Part shown: positions 7,677 through 15,452 of the stretch, in pieces
How positions within the stretch are numbered: position 1 is the first letter of the stretch
Layout: every line of letters begins with the position of its first letter
Origin: DASZQL01 sp964391865
GTDB taxonomy: Bacteria; Planctomycetota; Phycisphaerae; Phycisphaerales; UBA1924
Length of the DNA stretch: 64,000 nucleotides
Direction: 5' to 3'
Assembly (NCBI GenBank): GCA_964391865.1
Contig: CAYMNQ010000003.1
Span: forward strand, 434,001-498,000
Program-made: the position numbers and the translations under genes
The notes under the pieces: model-generated
What the model saw: the letters and a program-made list of their open reading frames with translations, nothing else
The model's database searches: none
What the model was told of the DNA's origin: nothing

Positions 7677-8915
7677 ATGATTCATGCTCCGCGTCACCCG
7701 CGCATGGTCCTCTCCAAGCAACGACGCCCGAAATCGAAACTCCCCGGCTGGACGCACCCGCCGATCTACACGCTGGTGCGCACGCTCGCCGCTGCCGCCC
7801 AACTCTTTCCGATCGATGAAACCGTGCCGGTGCTCCGGAGCGCCGCCGGGTTCTACGCCGGGCTCCCGATCAACCGCCGCCGGCTCGGGCGCGCCATCGA
7901 CAACATCAGCTGGTGCTTCCCCGATTGGCCCGACGCGCGCGTGCGCGCACACGCGATCGAGGCGTACCGGCACCTCTTCGCCGTCGCCGCCGAGATCGCC
8001 GCCACCCCGCGCCTGATGACACTCGACGCCTACCCACGCCACGCGCGCCTCGGCAATCTCAATGAAGGACTCTCCGCACTGCTCAGCGGCGGGCCGGTCA
8101 TCATGATCACCGGGCACTGCGGCAACTGGGAACTGCTGGGCTACACGCTCGCCGTTCTGGGATTCCCCATCCACGCGCTCTACCGCCCGCTCGACATGAA
8201 GCCGGTGGACGACTGGGTCCATGATTCGCGCTCGCGGCGCGGGCTGACGCTGGTCGACAAGTTCGGCGCCTCGCACATCCTGCCGCAGGTCATCGATCGC
8301 GGCGACCCGGTCGGTTTCATCGCCGATCAGAACGCGGGCGAACGCGGCATCTATGTTCCCTTCTTCGGCCGGCTCGCTTCGACCTACAAGACCATCGCGC
8401 TGCTGGCGATCCGCTCCGGCGCGAAAATCGTCTGCGGCACCGCGCGGCGATTGCCTCCCAACTCCCTCTCCCCTTGGGAGAGGGCGGGGGAGAGGGACGC
8501 CCTCGACCCCGCCGTGCTGATTTCCTCCCACGACCTCCTCCCCCAAGGCCCAAGCCCCAAGCCCCAAGCCCAATCCCACGCCGAATCCAGCCATTTCTCC
8601 TACCGCATCGAGATCGTGGATGTGATCCATCCCGCCGACTGGGAGAAGCAGCCCGACGCGGTGTACTACATCACCGCGCGGTATCGGCGGGCGATCGAGA
8701 CGATGGTCCGGCGCGCGCCGGAGCAGTACCTGTGGATGCACCGCTATTGGAAGACGCGCCCGTTGCATGAGCGCGAGGGCAAGCCCTTCCCGGCGCGGCT
8801 GCGCGAGAAGATCGCCCAGCTGCCGTGGATGACCGAGGCGGAGTTATCGCGCGTGGTGGAGCGCTCCGAGTGCGACACCGAGACCCTCCGCCAGCGCGGC
8901 AAGCTGCCGCATTGA
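7677..8915 (+). CDS. LpxL/HtrB-family lysophospholipid (lipid A) acyltransferase
   Basis: This 412-residue protein belongs to the LpxL/HtrB family, inner-membrane enzymes that add secondary acyl chains to lipid A precursors. The catalytic HxxxxE motif is GHCGNWELLG at about residue 142. Downstream blocks are FIADQNAGERGIYVPFFG, which is the usual D-Q-x-G...PFFG block, and EQYLWMHRYWKTRP near the end. Between CGTARRL and YRIEIVDV there is an insertion of about 45 residues encoded by a palindromic repeat (LSPWERAG...) and a heptamer array (8464-8572). It lies between two conserved blocks and preserves the frame. The start is uncertain: ATG 7677 abuts the hairpin element and ATG 7704 is an alternative. 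Confidence 0.85.
   Translation: MIHAPRHPRMVLSKQRRPKSKLPGWTHPPIYTLVRTLAAAAQLFPIDETVPVLRSAAGFYAGLPINRRRLGRAIDNISWCFPDWPDARVRAHAIEAYRHLFAVAAEIAATPRLMTLDAYPRHARLGNLNEGLSALLSGGPVIMITGHCGNWELLGYTLAVLGFPIHALYRPLDMKPVDDWVHDSRSRRGLTLVDKFGASHILPQVIDRGDPVGFIADQNAGERGIYVPFFGRLASTYKTIALLAIRSGAKIVCGTARRLPPNSLSPWERAGERDALDPAVLISSHDLLPQGPSPKPQAQSHAESSHFSYRIEIVDVIHPADWEKQPDAVYYITARYRRAIETMVRRAPEQYLWMHRYWKTRPLHEREGKPFPARLREKIAQLPWMTEAELSRVVERSECDTETLRQRGKLPH
8464..8572. repeat. Palindromic repeat plus heptamer array inside the acyltransferase gene
   Basis: CCCTCTCCC-CTT-GGGAGAGGG (8464-8484) is a perfect 9-bp hairpin. Its reading frame gives LSPWERAG, a translation often met in spurious ORFs of many genomes. 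At 8541-8572 come heptamers of the CCCAAGC type. Both are in frame within the host gene. Confidence 0.75.
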
Positions 8916-8935
8916 TGAGCCCGTCTCACACGGAG

Positions 8936-8961
8936 CCCTCGGCGCGAGCCGAGGGTCTTTG
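8936..8961 (+). terminator. Intrinsic terminator of the acyltransferase gene
   Basis: CCCTCGGC, loop GCGA, GCCGAGGG (8936-8955) is followed by TCTTTGTG, 20 bp after the stop codon. Confidence 0.75.
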
Positions 8962-9275
8962 TGCCGAGCCGATCGAGAGAGACTCGCCGCCCGCCTCGGA
9001 ACGCGGTGGGGCGACTCACATCCGATCGACCGCCTGCTCGCGCAGGCGGCTCCACTGGAGAACGTACGCGTTGATGGCCAAGCCGATTCCGCCGATACTC
9101 GGGGCGATGAGCCGCGCGCTGTGCGCGGTGCGCCAAAGGACTGCCTTCGCTCGCGTCCTGCGTCTTGCGCCTGACGAAGAGAGATCACCGAGCCACAAAC
9201 TCCAGACCGCAAGCCCGACACCGGCACCCGATTCGTACCGCCCTCGATTCTTCTCTTCCGCCCTTCCGCTTTCCC
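8962..9275. other. Intergenic region with one arm of a dispersed repeat
   Basis: I see no supported gene in these 314 bp. Around 9115-9135 there is a CGCTGTGCGC...TGCGCCA segment related to the inverted repeat at 36168-36224. The rest is unremarkable. Confidence 0.45.
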
Positions 9276-9638
9276 ATGCCACGTACCCGCTCCATCCTGC
9301 TCGTGAAGTTGCTGAGCGACGATCCATCGAGCGACGGAGAGGAGAGTGCGTCCGCGTCGATGTTGAACGCCGTGCCCTTGGGCACGACGCGCCAGATCGC
9401 CGAGTCGCTCGCGCCCTTCAACATCGCGCCCGACGGCGACCCGCTCACCGCCGGCATTCTCTTCGGGCCGGGGCTGACGATCCAACTCCCCATGACGGGC
9501 GAGCGCGACCCGGTCACGCAGGTCATGGTCACGCTCGACGAAGAAGACATGGCGTGGCTCGTGATCCTGCGCCTCTGCCGCCGACTGGAGTGGAAACTCA
9601 TGGACCCCGGCAGCGGGAAGGTGTTCGGGGTGGGGTGA
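9276..9638 (+). CDS. Conserved-looking small protein of unknown function
   Basis: This is a 120-residue soluble protein starting MPRTRSILLVKLLSDDPSSD at the ATG at 9276. It has no signal peptide or membrane helix. The composition is balanced (TRQIAESLAPFNIAPDGDP, QVMVTLDEEDMAWLVILRLCRRLEW) and unlike shadow frames, which supports it being real. I do not recognise a family. A heptamer array follows directly after its stop codon. Confidence 0.6.
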   Translation: MPRTRSILLVKLLSDDPSSDGEESASASMLNAVPLGTTRQIAESLAPFNIAPDGDPLTAGILFGPGLTIQLPMTGERDPVTQVMVTLDEEDMAWLVILRLCRRLEWKLMDPGSGKVFGVG

Positions 9639-9639
9639 G

Positions 9640-9710
9640 GGGAGTTTTGAGTTTGGAGTTGGGAGCTTGGAGCCGGAAGAGCTTGAAGCTTGAGGCTTGA
9701 AGCTCGAAGC
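9640..9710. repeat. Heptamer (STRR-like) array
   Basis: Units such as AGTTTTG, AGTTTGG, AGCTTGG and AGCTTGA run in tandem with substitutions, starting immediately after the stop of the small upstream gene. Confidence 0.75.
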
Positions 9711-9810
9711 CGATCACGGGGCGGAGTCCTCCATCCGCGAGTGGCCGTTTGCGGCCTGAAATCATCCGCTCCGTGCGCCTCCGCCCCGTTTCGATATCCT
9801 TCTCGCCCGC

Positions 9811-9893
9811 ACACTTTTCCGCCTTTTGCCTTCCGTCCTTCCGACTTCTTTTCCGCACCCCGCAAGCCGCACCCCGCACCCCGCGAGCCCCCC
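9811..9893. repeat. Heptamer (STRR-like) array upstream of a start codon
   Basis: Pyrimidine-rich units (CTTCCGT, TTCCGAC) pass into CGCACCC/CGCAAGC units that end at the base before the ATG at 9894, so no ordinary ribosome-binding site is visible for that gene. Confidence 0.72.
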
Positions 9894-10295
9894 ATGCCTC
9901 AGGAAGTGAAATCGAACGACCCGCACCAAAGCACCGCTCACCCGTCGCTGCAGGGGATGGTCGCCACGCGCGAAGACGAGACGGCGCTGCTCGCGGCCCT
10001 CGAGCAGGCGTTTGACTACCGGGGCGATGTCACGTTGACGCTCGCCGACGGCTCGGCGACCACCGGCTACATCTTCGACCGGCGTACCGGCCCCACGCTG
10101 GCGCAGTCGAACCTGCGCCTGATGACCCCAGACGCCGGCGCGAAAATCACGATCACCTACGACCGCATCGCGAAACTCGAATTCACGGGCAGGGACACCG
10201 CGCACGGCAAGACGTTCGAGAACTGGCTCAAGCGATACGTCGAAAAAAAGCTCGCCGGCGAGTCCGCGAGCATCGAGAGCGAAAGGCTCGATTAA
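9894..10295 (+). CDS. Small protein of unknown function
   Basis: This is a 133-residue cytosolic protein. It starts MPQEVKSNDPHQSTAHPSLQ, then has a core ALEQAFDYRGDVTLTLADGSATTGYIFDRR and ITITYDRIAKLEFTGRDTAHGKTFENWLKRYVEKK. The alternating strands followed by a helix suggest a small beta-barrel plus helix fold; this is inference. No signal peptide or catalytic motif is visible. It has no Shine-Dalgarno sequence because a heptamer array reaches its ATG. Confidence 0.65.
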   Translation: MPQEVKSNDPHQSTAHPSLQGMVATREDETALLAALEQAFDYRGDVTLTLADGSATTGYIFDRRTGPTLAQSNLRLMTPDAGAKITITYDRIAKLEFTGRDTAHGKTFENWLKRYVEKKLAGESASIESERLD

Positions 10296-10487
10296 CCGCC
10301 CGTCCGACCTTGACCATCGTCGCCTCAGCGTCGTCGGAAGAGATGAATTGAGATTTCGGCGCAGAAGTCCTCATCTGTGCGCACAAATGCGGCTATGTTA
10401 GATTGCTCTCGATGCGCGAGCTCCGGGCTTGCCGCCGCGCGATTCGTGCTGAAGAATCCATCCGTTGACAACCAGGAGAAATGGGCG

Positions 10488-11807
10488 ATGAAGAAGTCGT
10501 TCAACGTCTGTGCCGTCGGCGCGCTGCTGTTGCTCACACTCGCGATGGTGATTCCCGCGGGGTGCGCATCCGTCAAGGTCCGCAAGATCGGTGCCGACGG
10601 CAAGCCGGAGGGACCCGATGGGATCCGTTTCTACCGCCCGCGCCCCTACGTCTCGGTCCATGAGCCGTTCGTGATCGCCGCGCGCCCCTATGTCGCCGCC
10701 GGACGCATGACCCCCGACGGACGTTTCGTCGTCATCGAGAACGTCCCCGCCGAACTCAGCGGGCGGATCGCCCTGGTCAACGGGCAGGTCGCCGTCGCCG
10801 CTTCGCACGTGCTCGTCGGGCCGGGCGGGCCCCCGACCGGCGGCGGCGTTCAGAGCGGCGAGGTGAACGTCGACGACAAGACGGTTCCGAAGCCGGACCC
10901 CAAGGATTCAAAGGATCCGGCCGAGCCCAAGCCGACCGGCCAGCTCGATCTGCGCGTCACGAACAACACGGGCGTGTGGGCCACGCAGCCGACGCGCCGC
11001 TACTTCGACATCCAGTTCCTCCCAGACTTCGAGGAGGACTATGTCGTTGAAGTCGAGTCCAATTTCGGCAACGCCTCCGCCGATGTCGCGCTGGGGCAGG
11101 GCTGGAGCCTGCAGGGCATGTCCGCGACACTCGACAACAGCGCGATCACCGATCGCTTGTTGACTGTCTTCGATGAAACGTTCAAGGTGCTCAGCGCCGC
11201 TGCGAAGGCCGCGCTGGGAATCCCCCCCGTGGTCGGCGGCGGGGTCCAGTCAGGCGATGTCACCACCGCCGACCGCACCTTCGCGGGCGGCACCCCCGTC
11301 TCCATCAAGATCACGCTCATCCGCGTCGCCGTCCCGGGGCTCTATCCGATCCTGAAGCCCAAGGAACTCAGAGAGTTCAACGCCGCCGCCGCGGCGACCA
11401 TCGATCCTTTCTACCGCGACCGCATCCTTGTCCCCATCGCGCCCCTCACCAACATCGCGTTCAACACCTACGAAGTCATGGTCATCGAAGCCGCAACCGT
11501 CGCGGGCGATTCGGCACTCCGCGTCAACCAGTCGCTCAGCGTCTCCTTCGGCAACGCCGCCGGTGCGGTCAGCGGCGGGGGAGGCGGCGAAGATGCCCGG
11601 GTGAGGCAGGTCGAAGCCCAGCTGAACGCAGCCTTCGCCGAGCGGAGCATCGAGATCACCCTCACGATCAACCCGCAGGACCGGCGCGTCGTAGATGTCA
11701 CGGTGACGGCGAAGCCGGGCGGCACGGTCACCGATCCGATTCGGACGGAAGCCGTGAATAAAGCCAACGATTCGCTCGCCCCGGATTTCACCGCGCGGCT
11801 CAAGTAA
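10488..11807 (+). CDS. Predicted lipoprotein of unknown function, paired with a protease gene
   Basis: This is a 439-residue exported protein. The ATG at 10488 is chosen because CAGGAGA lies 9 bases upstream and a lipoprotein signal peptide follows: MKKSFNVCAVGALLLLTLAM then VIPAGC, with Cys in the lipobox. The mature part has a Pro/Asp/Lys-rich linker (PKPDPKDSKDPAEPKPTG). A beta-rich central region (LDLRVTNNTGVW, YFDIQFLPDFEEDYVVEVES) and an Ala-rich C-terminal region follow. No enzyme motif is visible. The next gene begins 12 bp after the stop codon behind a strong Shine-Dalgarno sequence, so the two form an operon. Confidence 0.78.
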   Translation: MKKSFNVCAVGALLLLTLAMVIPAGCASVKVRKIGADGKPEGPDGIRFYRPRPYVSVHEPFVIAARPYVAAGRMTPDGRFVVIENVPAELSGRIALVNGQVAVAASHVLVGPGGPPTGGGVQSGEVNVDDKTVPKPDPKDSKDPAEPKPTGQLDLRVTNNTGVWATQPTRRYFDIQFLPDFEEDYVVEVESNFGNASADVALGQGWSLQGMSATLDNSAITDRLLTVFDETFKVLSAAAKAALGIPPVVGGGVQSGDVTTADRTFAGGTPVSIKITLIRVAVPGLYPILKPKELREFNAAAAATIDPFYRDRILVPIAPLTNIAFNTYEVMVIEAATVAGDSALRVNQSLSVSFGNAAGAVSGGGGGEDARVRQVEAQLNAAFAERSIEITLTINPQDRRVVDVTVTAKPGGTVTDPIRTEAVNKANDSLAPDFTARLK

Positions 11808-11819
11808 CAGGAGGGGCCC

Positions 11820-12890
11820 ATGGCGCGCCGAATGTCAGCGTCCGCCGCGGGAGAGATCCCGTGGCTCGTCCTGCCGCGCGCTGAACAGCTGCGTGTGTTG
11901 ACGAGACTCATGAAGTCCCATGCGAAAATGATCCGCGCGCTCCCCAACGTCGTTTCTGTCGGCGTGGGATTCCGCACCGCAAGCGAAGATTCGCGATCGC
12001 GCCATCAGGGCGTCAGCTTCGAGAGCATTCCCGATCAGCCGCGGCTCGTCGGCGATCAATTGTGCCTGCGCGTACTCGTCTCGCGCAAGCGGCGCAACCT
12101 CCCCGAAGCGCAGCGCATCCCGGAGTTCATCACCACGAGAGTCATCTACCGCGGTCGCCAACGCCGCTGCCCCGTGCCGGTCGATGTCGATACGCTCGGC
12201 GAGGGGCTCACTCACAACGGCAACAACACCTACCCCGACGGCCTGGTGGCGCAGGGCAGCCCGCTGCCCGGCGTGCCGTCGGTGTCCCCGGCCCCCGGGG
12301 CGGGGTGCTGCATCGTCCGTGACCGCGATAACCCCGGGTTCGAGTACCTCCTCGGCTGCCATCATGTGCTCGCGCTCTCTTCGAAGACACCAGGCTGCGC
12401 CCCGCGTGCCGACGCCCGGATCTACCGCGGCGGGGAGCTGTGGGCATTCATCGGCATGGTCTCGCAGTGGACCACCCTCCGCCCGCCCGGGTCGAAGCCG
12501 GGCCTCGATGCGGCGATCGCGCTCGTCTCTCGCGAGGACAACGTCCCCGCGTGGCTGCGCGATCAGCCGCCGACGAGCGTCGGCACCTCGCTCACGCCCA
12601 CGGACCCAGCCGCATCGATCCGCACGCCGCGCGGGCGCGTCCCCGCGCGGTACCTCGGCTTCTACCCCAGCCTGCCTCTCGCGTACCCCTGCGGCACGGT
12701 CGTCATCGGCCCGGTCTTCGAATACGCAGCGATCACCCTCCCCGGCGACAGCGGCTCGCCCGTGCTCGCAGGTCGAACGCTCTGGGGCCTCCACTTCTAC
12801 GGCACGGACCGCGGCACAGCGCTCTCCATCCCGGCGCGCGTGCTCTTCGAGGACGACCGCTTCATGGGGCGGACGATCGTACTGCCATGA
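11820..12890 (+). CDS. Trypsin-fold (S1-type) serine protease without signal peptide
   Basis: This 356-residue protein starts at the ATG at 11820 behind AGGAGGGG. An N-terminal module NVVSVGVGFRT...DQLCLRVLVSRKRR (about 40-90) precedes the protease domain, as in many bacterial intracellular trypsin-like proteins. The triad is recognisable: His in LLGCHHVLAL, Asp in GLDAAIAL and Ser in LPGDSGSPVLAG. It lacks a secretion signal, so it is probably cytosolic, although its operon partner is an exported lipoprotein. Substrate unknown. It is convergent with the VWA gene, 45 bp away. Confidence 0.85.
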   Translation: MARRMSASAAGEIPWLVLPRAEQLRVLTRLMKSHAKMIRALPNVVSVGVGFRTASEDSRSRHQGVSFESIPDQPRLVGDQLCLRVLVSRKRRNLPEAQRIPEFITTRVIYRGRQRRCPVPVDVDTLGEGLTHNGNNTYPDGLVAQGSPLPGVPSVSPAPGAGCCIVRDRDNPGFEYLLGCHHVLALSSKTPGCAPRADARIYRGGELWAFIGMVSQWTTLRPPGSKPGLDAAIALVSREDNVPAWLRDQPPTSVGTSLTPTDPAASIRTPRGRVPARYLGFYPSLPLAYPCGTVVIGPVFEYAAITLPGDSGSPVLAGRTLWGLHFYGTDRGTALSIPARVLFEDDRFMGRTIVLP

Positions 12891-12935
12891 GCGCAGCCAT
12901 CCGAGAGCGACGCCCGGGGATCAGATTAGATTAGA

Positions 12936-15419
12936 TCAGATCAGCCGGATCGCCCGCCGCCCCACCCACTCGATCGTCAGCAGCGTGACGACCACGATCA
13001 GCGCCAGCGGCGTGTCCCACAGACTCTCGCTCACCTCGTTCAGCAGCGTGACGCGGCGCTTGGGGAGATTCGCCGGGTCGCTGAAGAGTTGTTCGAGTTC
13101 GCCCGCGCGGAAGAGCCGCCCGCCGGTGGCGCTGCTGAGGCGCGCGAGCAGCGGGTGGTCCGTCTCGGGTCGGCGGAGTTCGTCGTCGGGCAGCGAGACT
13201 TCGACGCTCGCGCTGAGATCAAGCCCCGCGAGCGACGGGTCGGCGGCGGTGATGGTCCACACGCCCGCTTCGGGCGCGAGCCAGACGGCGGCGAACTTCC
13301 TGCCGTCGGTCCCTTCCGGGCGGAGGATCAATTCGCTCGGCGCGCCGGCGTCGTCCTCGCCCGCGCGGCGGTCGCGCGCGATGCGCACCGCGGCGCTCGG
13401 GAGTTTCTGGTCGGCGAGCGACTGCTCGAGCAGTTCGATCGACACGCGCACGGGCTGATCAACGAGCGCCCGGCGTGGGGTCGCATCGAGCACCGCGGCG
13501 CGCCCGGCGCGGGCGAGCCCTTCCCGCGCCAGCAGGCGGAAGAGTTGGAGCCAGAAGCGCTCCGGGAGCGCCTCGCCGCGGGCGTAGCGCCAGCGCCAGA
13601 TTTCGTCGGTGCCGACGTAGAGCGTGCGCCCCGCGCCGTAGCGCATCGACATCACCAGCGGCCAGGCCTCGTCGTCGCTGCTGCCGATGTAGACGGGCAC
13701 GCCCTCGGCGAGGACTTCGGCGGTTGGCTTCAGGCCCATCGGGCGGATCGCCTGCGCCCAGCGGAGTTGCGACCAGCCGGCTTCGGGATTGGTGAGCGGC
13801 TCGGGCCACGCGCCGTCGGGCGTGTCGCCCAGGCGCAGCACACCGAGCCGCTCGGCGTCGGGCGTGGGGCGCATGAGCAGCGGCTCGCCCACCGACCCGC
13901 CGTCGGTCGCGTCTTTGATGAAGGGGAAGAGGTCGGCGAGCGGTGTATCCCACCAGAGGCTGGGAGTAGCGTTGGGTCCCGCGAGCCAGATGAGCCCGCC
14001 GCCGCGCTGCGCGACGTGCTGGCGCAGCTGGTCGAGCTGTTCGGCGGCGATCATCTCGGGGCGGACATCGCCCAGCATCACGACGTCGTACTCCGCCCAG
14101 CGCTCGGGCGAATCGGGGAGCGCCTCGATCTCGATATCGCCTTCCTGCGTGTAGGTGCGGTCGGGCGCGAGCATGAGCGTGGAGCAGTCGACGGATTTCT
14201 CGCGGATGAGGAGCGAGCGGATGTAGCGCTGTTCCCAGCGCGGGTAGCCGTCGATGTAGAGGACGCGCAGCGGGCGGTCGATGAGTTCGACGGCGAACTG
14301 GCTGGTGTTGTTGCCGGCGATGAGGTCGCCGCCCTCGGGGACGAGTTCGACGGCCCAGTTGCGCCGGCCGGCGGGCTGTTCGGCTTCGCCCTTCGCGGTG
14401 AGGAGGATGCTGCTGGAACCCGGAGTGCCGTCGGGCGTGTCGGTGGTGATGGGTTGCTCGTCGAGGACGATTCCGGTGGCGGTGTCGATGAGGCGGATGG
14501 TCCCGCCGCGGGCGAGCGCGCCGCCCGCGGCGTCGAGCTCGACGCGGACGGGCGTGATGTCTTTGACGAACGCGGAGCGCGGCGCATCGACGCGCCGGAT
14601 GGCGAGATCGCCCACGGGGTCCGGGCTGCCGAGCGCGATTGTGTGGACGGGGATGCGGTCGGCTTGCAATCGGCGGAGGGCGGCGCGGCCCGGCTCGTCG
14701 GTGGAGCGCCCGTCGCTGAGGATCACGACGGCGGAGACGGGGCGAGCGCTGGCGCGCGTGAGCGCCTGTTCGAGCGCGGCACCGAGGCTGGTTTTGCGGC
14801 CGACGGGTTCGGCGAGCGCGACGCTTTCGATTTCCATCGCCCCGCCGGATGGTGCGCCGGCGGGCGCGGTGTTGTCACTCGTGGATGGCGCGCTGGAGAG
14901 GCGCTTGCTGACGCTGAGGTCGAACGCCCCGCCGTCGAACCCGAGCCAGACGACCTCGCGGTCGCGCGAGAGCTCCTGCCACTGCGGCCAGGTGCGCCGG
15001 ACGGCATCGCGGAGTTCAGCTTCGCGCGCGGGGCGGCGGGGGGCGCTCGGTGAGCTTTCATTTGAGCTTTGAGCTTTGAGATTTGAGATTTCACCATCCT
15101 CGATCGTCAGGCTTGACGAGCGATCGACGAGCACCAGCACCCAGTCGCGTTCGACGCTCTCGCTGCGCTGGACGAGCTGCGGGCCGAGGAGCAGGACGAG
15201 GAGCGCGAGGAGCGTGCCCGCGCGGAGGAGCGCGAGCGCGACGCGCCACGCCGCGTGACCGGCGAGGTGGCGGTAGCTCCACAGCGCGAAGGCGAGGGCG
15301 GCGAGGACCGCAAGGGCCCAGCCCCACGCGGGCATCGGGCGCTCGAACGAGAAGCGCACCCCCTCCGCGCCCCACTGGAGCGTGCGGAGGTCGAGGAGTT
15401 GTCGGAGTAGGTCGTTCAA
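12936..15419 (-). CDS. VWA-domain membrane protein with glutamine-amidotransferase-like region
   Basis: This 827-residue protein appears to start with TTG at 15419. It has two N-terminal membrane helices (about 32-50 and 58-80) and then a von Willebrand A domain with a MIDAS motif DRSSS at about residue 100 and a SDGRS motif further on. A class-I glutamine-amidotransferase-like fold follows at about 390-510 (RVLYIDGYPRWEQRYI...YDVVMLGDV...GGGLIWLAG) without an obvious catalytic Cys. A final helix (LIVVVTLLTIEW) is near the C-terminus. Just after MIDAS the protein carries ISNLKAQSSNESS, encoded by a heptamer array (15051-15092). It lies 33 bp downstream of the BatA-like gene in the same operon. 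Such proteins are typical of Bat/VWA clusters; function unknown. Confidence 0.85.
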   Translation of the reverse strand: MNDLLRQLLDLRTLQWGAEGVRFSFERPMPAWGWALAVLAALAFALWSYRHLAGHAAWRVALALLRAGTLLALLVLLLGPQLVQRSESVERDWVLVLVDRSSSLTIEDGEISNLKAQSSNESSPSAPRRPAREAELRDAVRRTWPQWQELSRDREVVWLGFDGGAFDLSVSKRLSSAPSTSDNTAPAGAPSGGAMEIESVALAEPVGRKTSLGAALEQALTRASARPVSAVVILSDGRSTDEPGRAALRRLQADRIPVHTIALGSPDPVGDLAIRRVDAPRSAFVKDITPVRVELDAAGGALARGGTIRLIDTATGIVLDEQPITTDTPDGTPGSSSILLTAKGEAEQPAGRRNWAVELVPEGGDLIAGNNTSQFAVELIDRPLRVLYIDGYPRWEQRYIRSLLIREKSVDCSTLMLAPDRTYTQEGDIEIEALPDSPERWAEYDVVMLGDVRPEMIAAEQLDQLRQHVAQRGGGLIWLAGPNATPSLWWDTPLADLFPFIKDATDGGSVGEPLLMRPTPDAERLGVLRLGDTPDGAWPEPLTNPEAGWSQLRWAQAIRPMGLKPTAEVLAEGVPVYIGSSDDEAWPLVMSMRYGAGRTLYVGTDEIWRWRYARGEALPERFWLQLFRLLAREGLARAGRAAVLDATPRRALVDQPVRVSIELLEQSLADQKLPSAAVRIARDRRAGEDDAGAPSELILRPEGTDGRKFAAVWLAPEAGVWTITAADPSLAGLDLSASVEVSLPDDELRRPETDHPLLARLSSATGGRLFRAGELEQLFSDPANLPKRRVTLLNEVSESLWDTPLALIVVVTLLTIEWVGRRAIRLI
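15051..15092. repeat. Heptamer array in frame inside the VWA gene
   Basis: On the minus strand, repeats of CTCAAAT and CTCAAAG encode ISNLKAQSSNE right after the MIDAS loop of the VWA domain. Confidence 0.78.
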
Positions 15420-15452
15420 CGGGATGAGCCTATCGATGGATGAGCGCGAGGA

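Noticed and set aside
5781..8768. A very long open frame on the minus strand opposite the coiled-coil and acyltransferase genes
   Set aside because: It is antiparallel to two well-supported genes, is biased to Arg/Gly/Asp/Val as expected of a GC-rich shadow frame and shows no domain.
13089..15053. A 654-codon open frame on the plus strand opposite the VWA gene
   Set aside because: Codon-complement artefact in a high-GC region; the opposite strand has clear membrane helices and VWA motifs.
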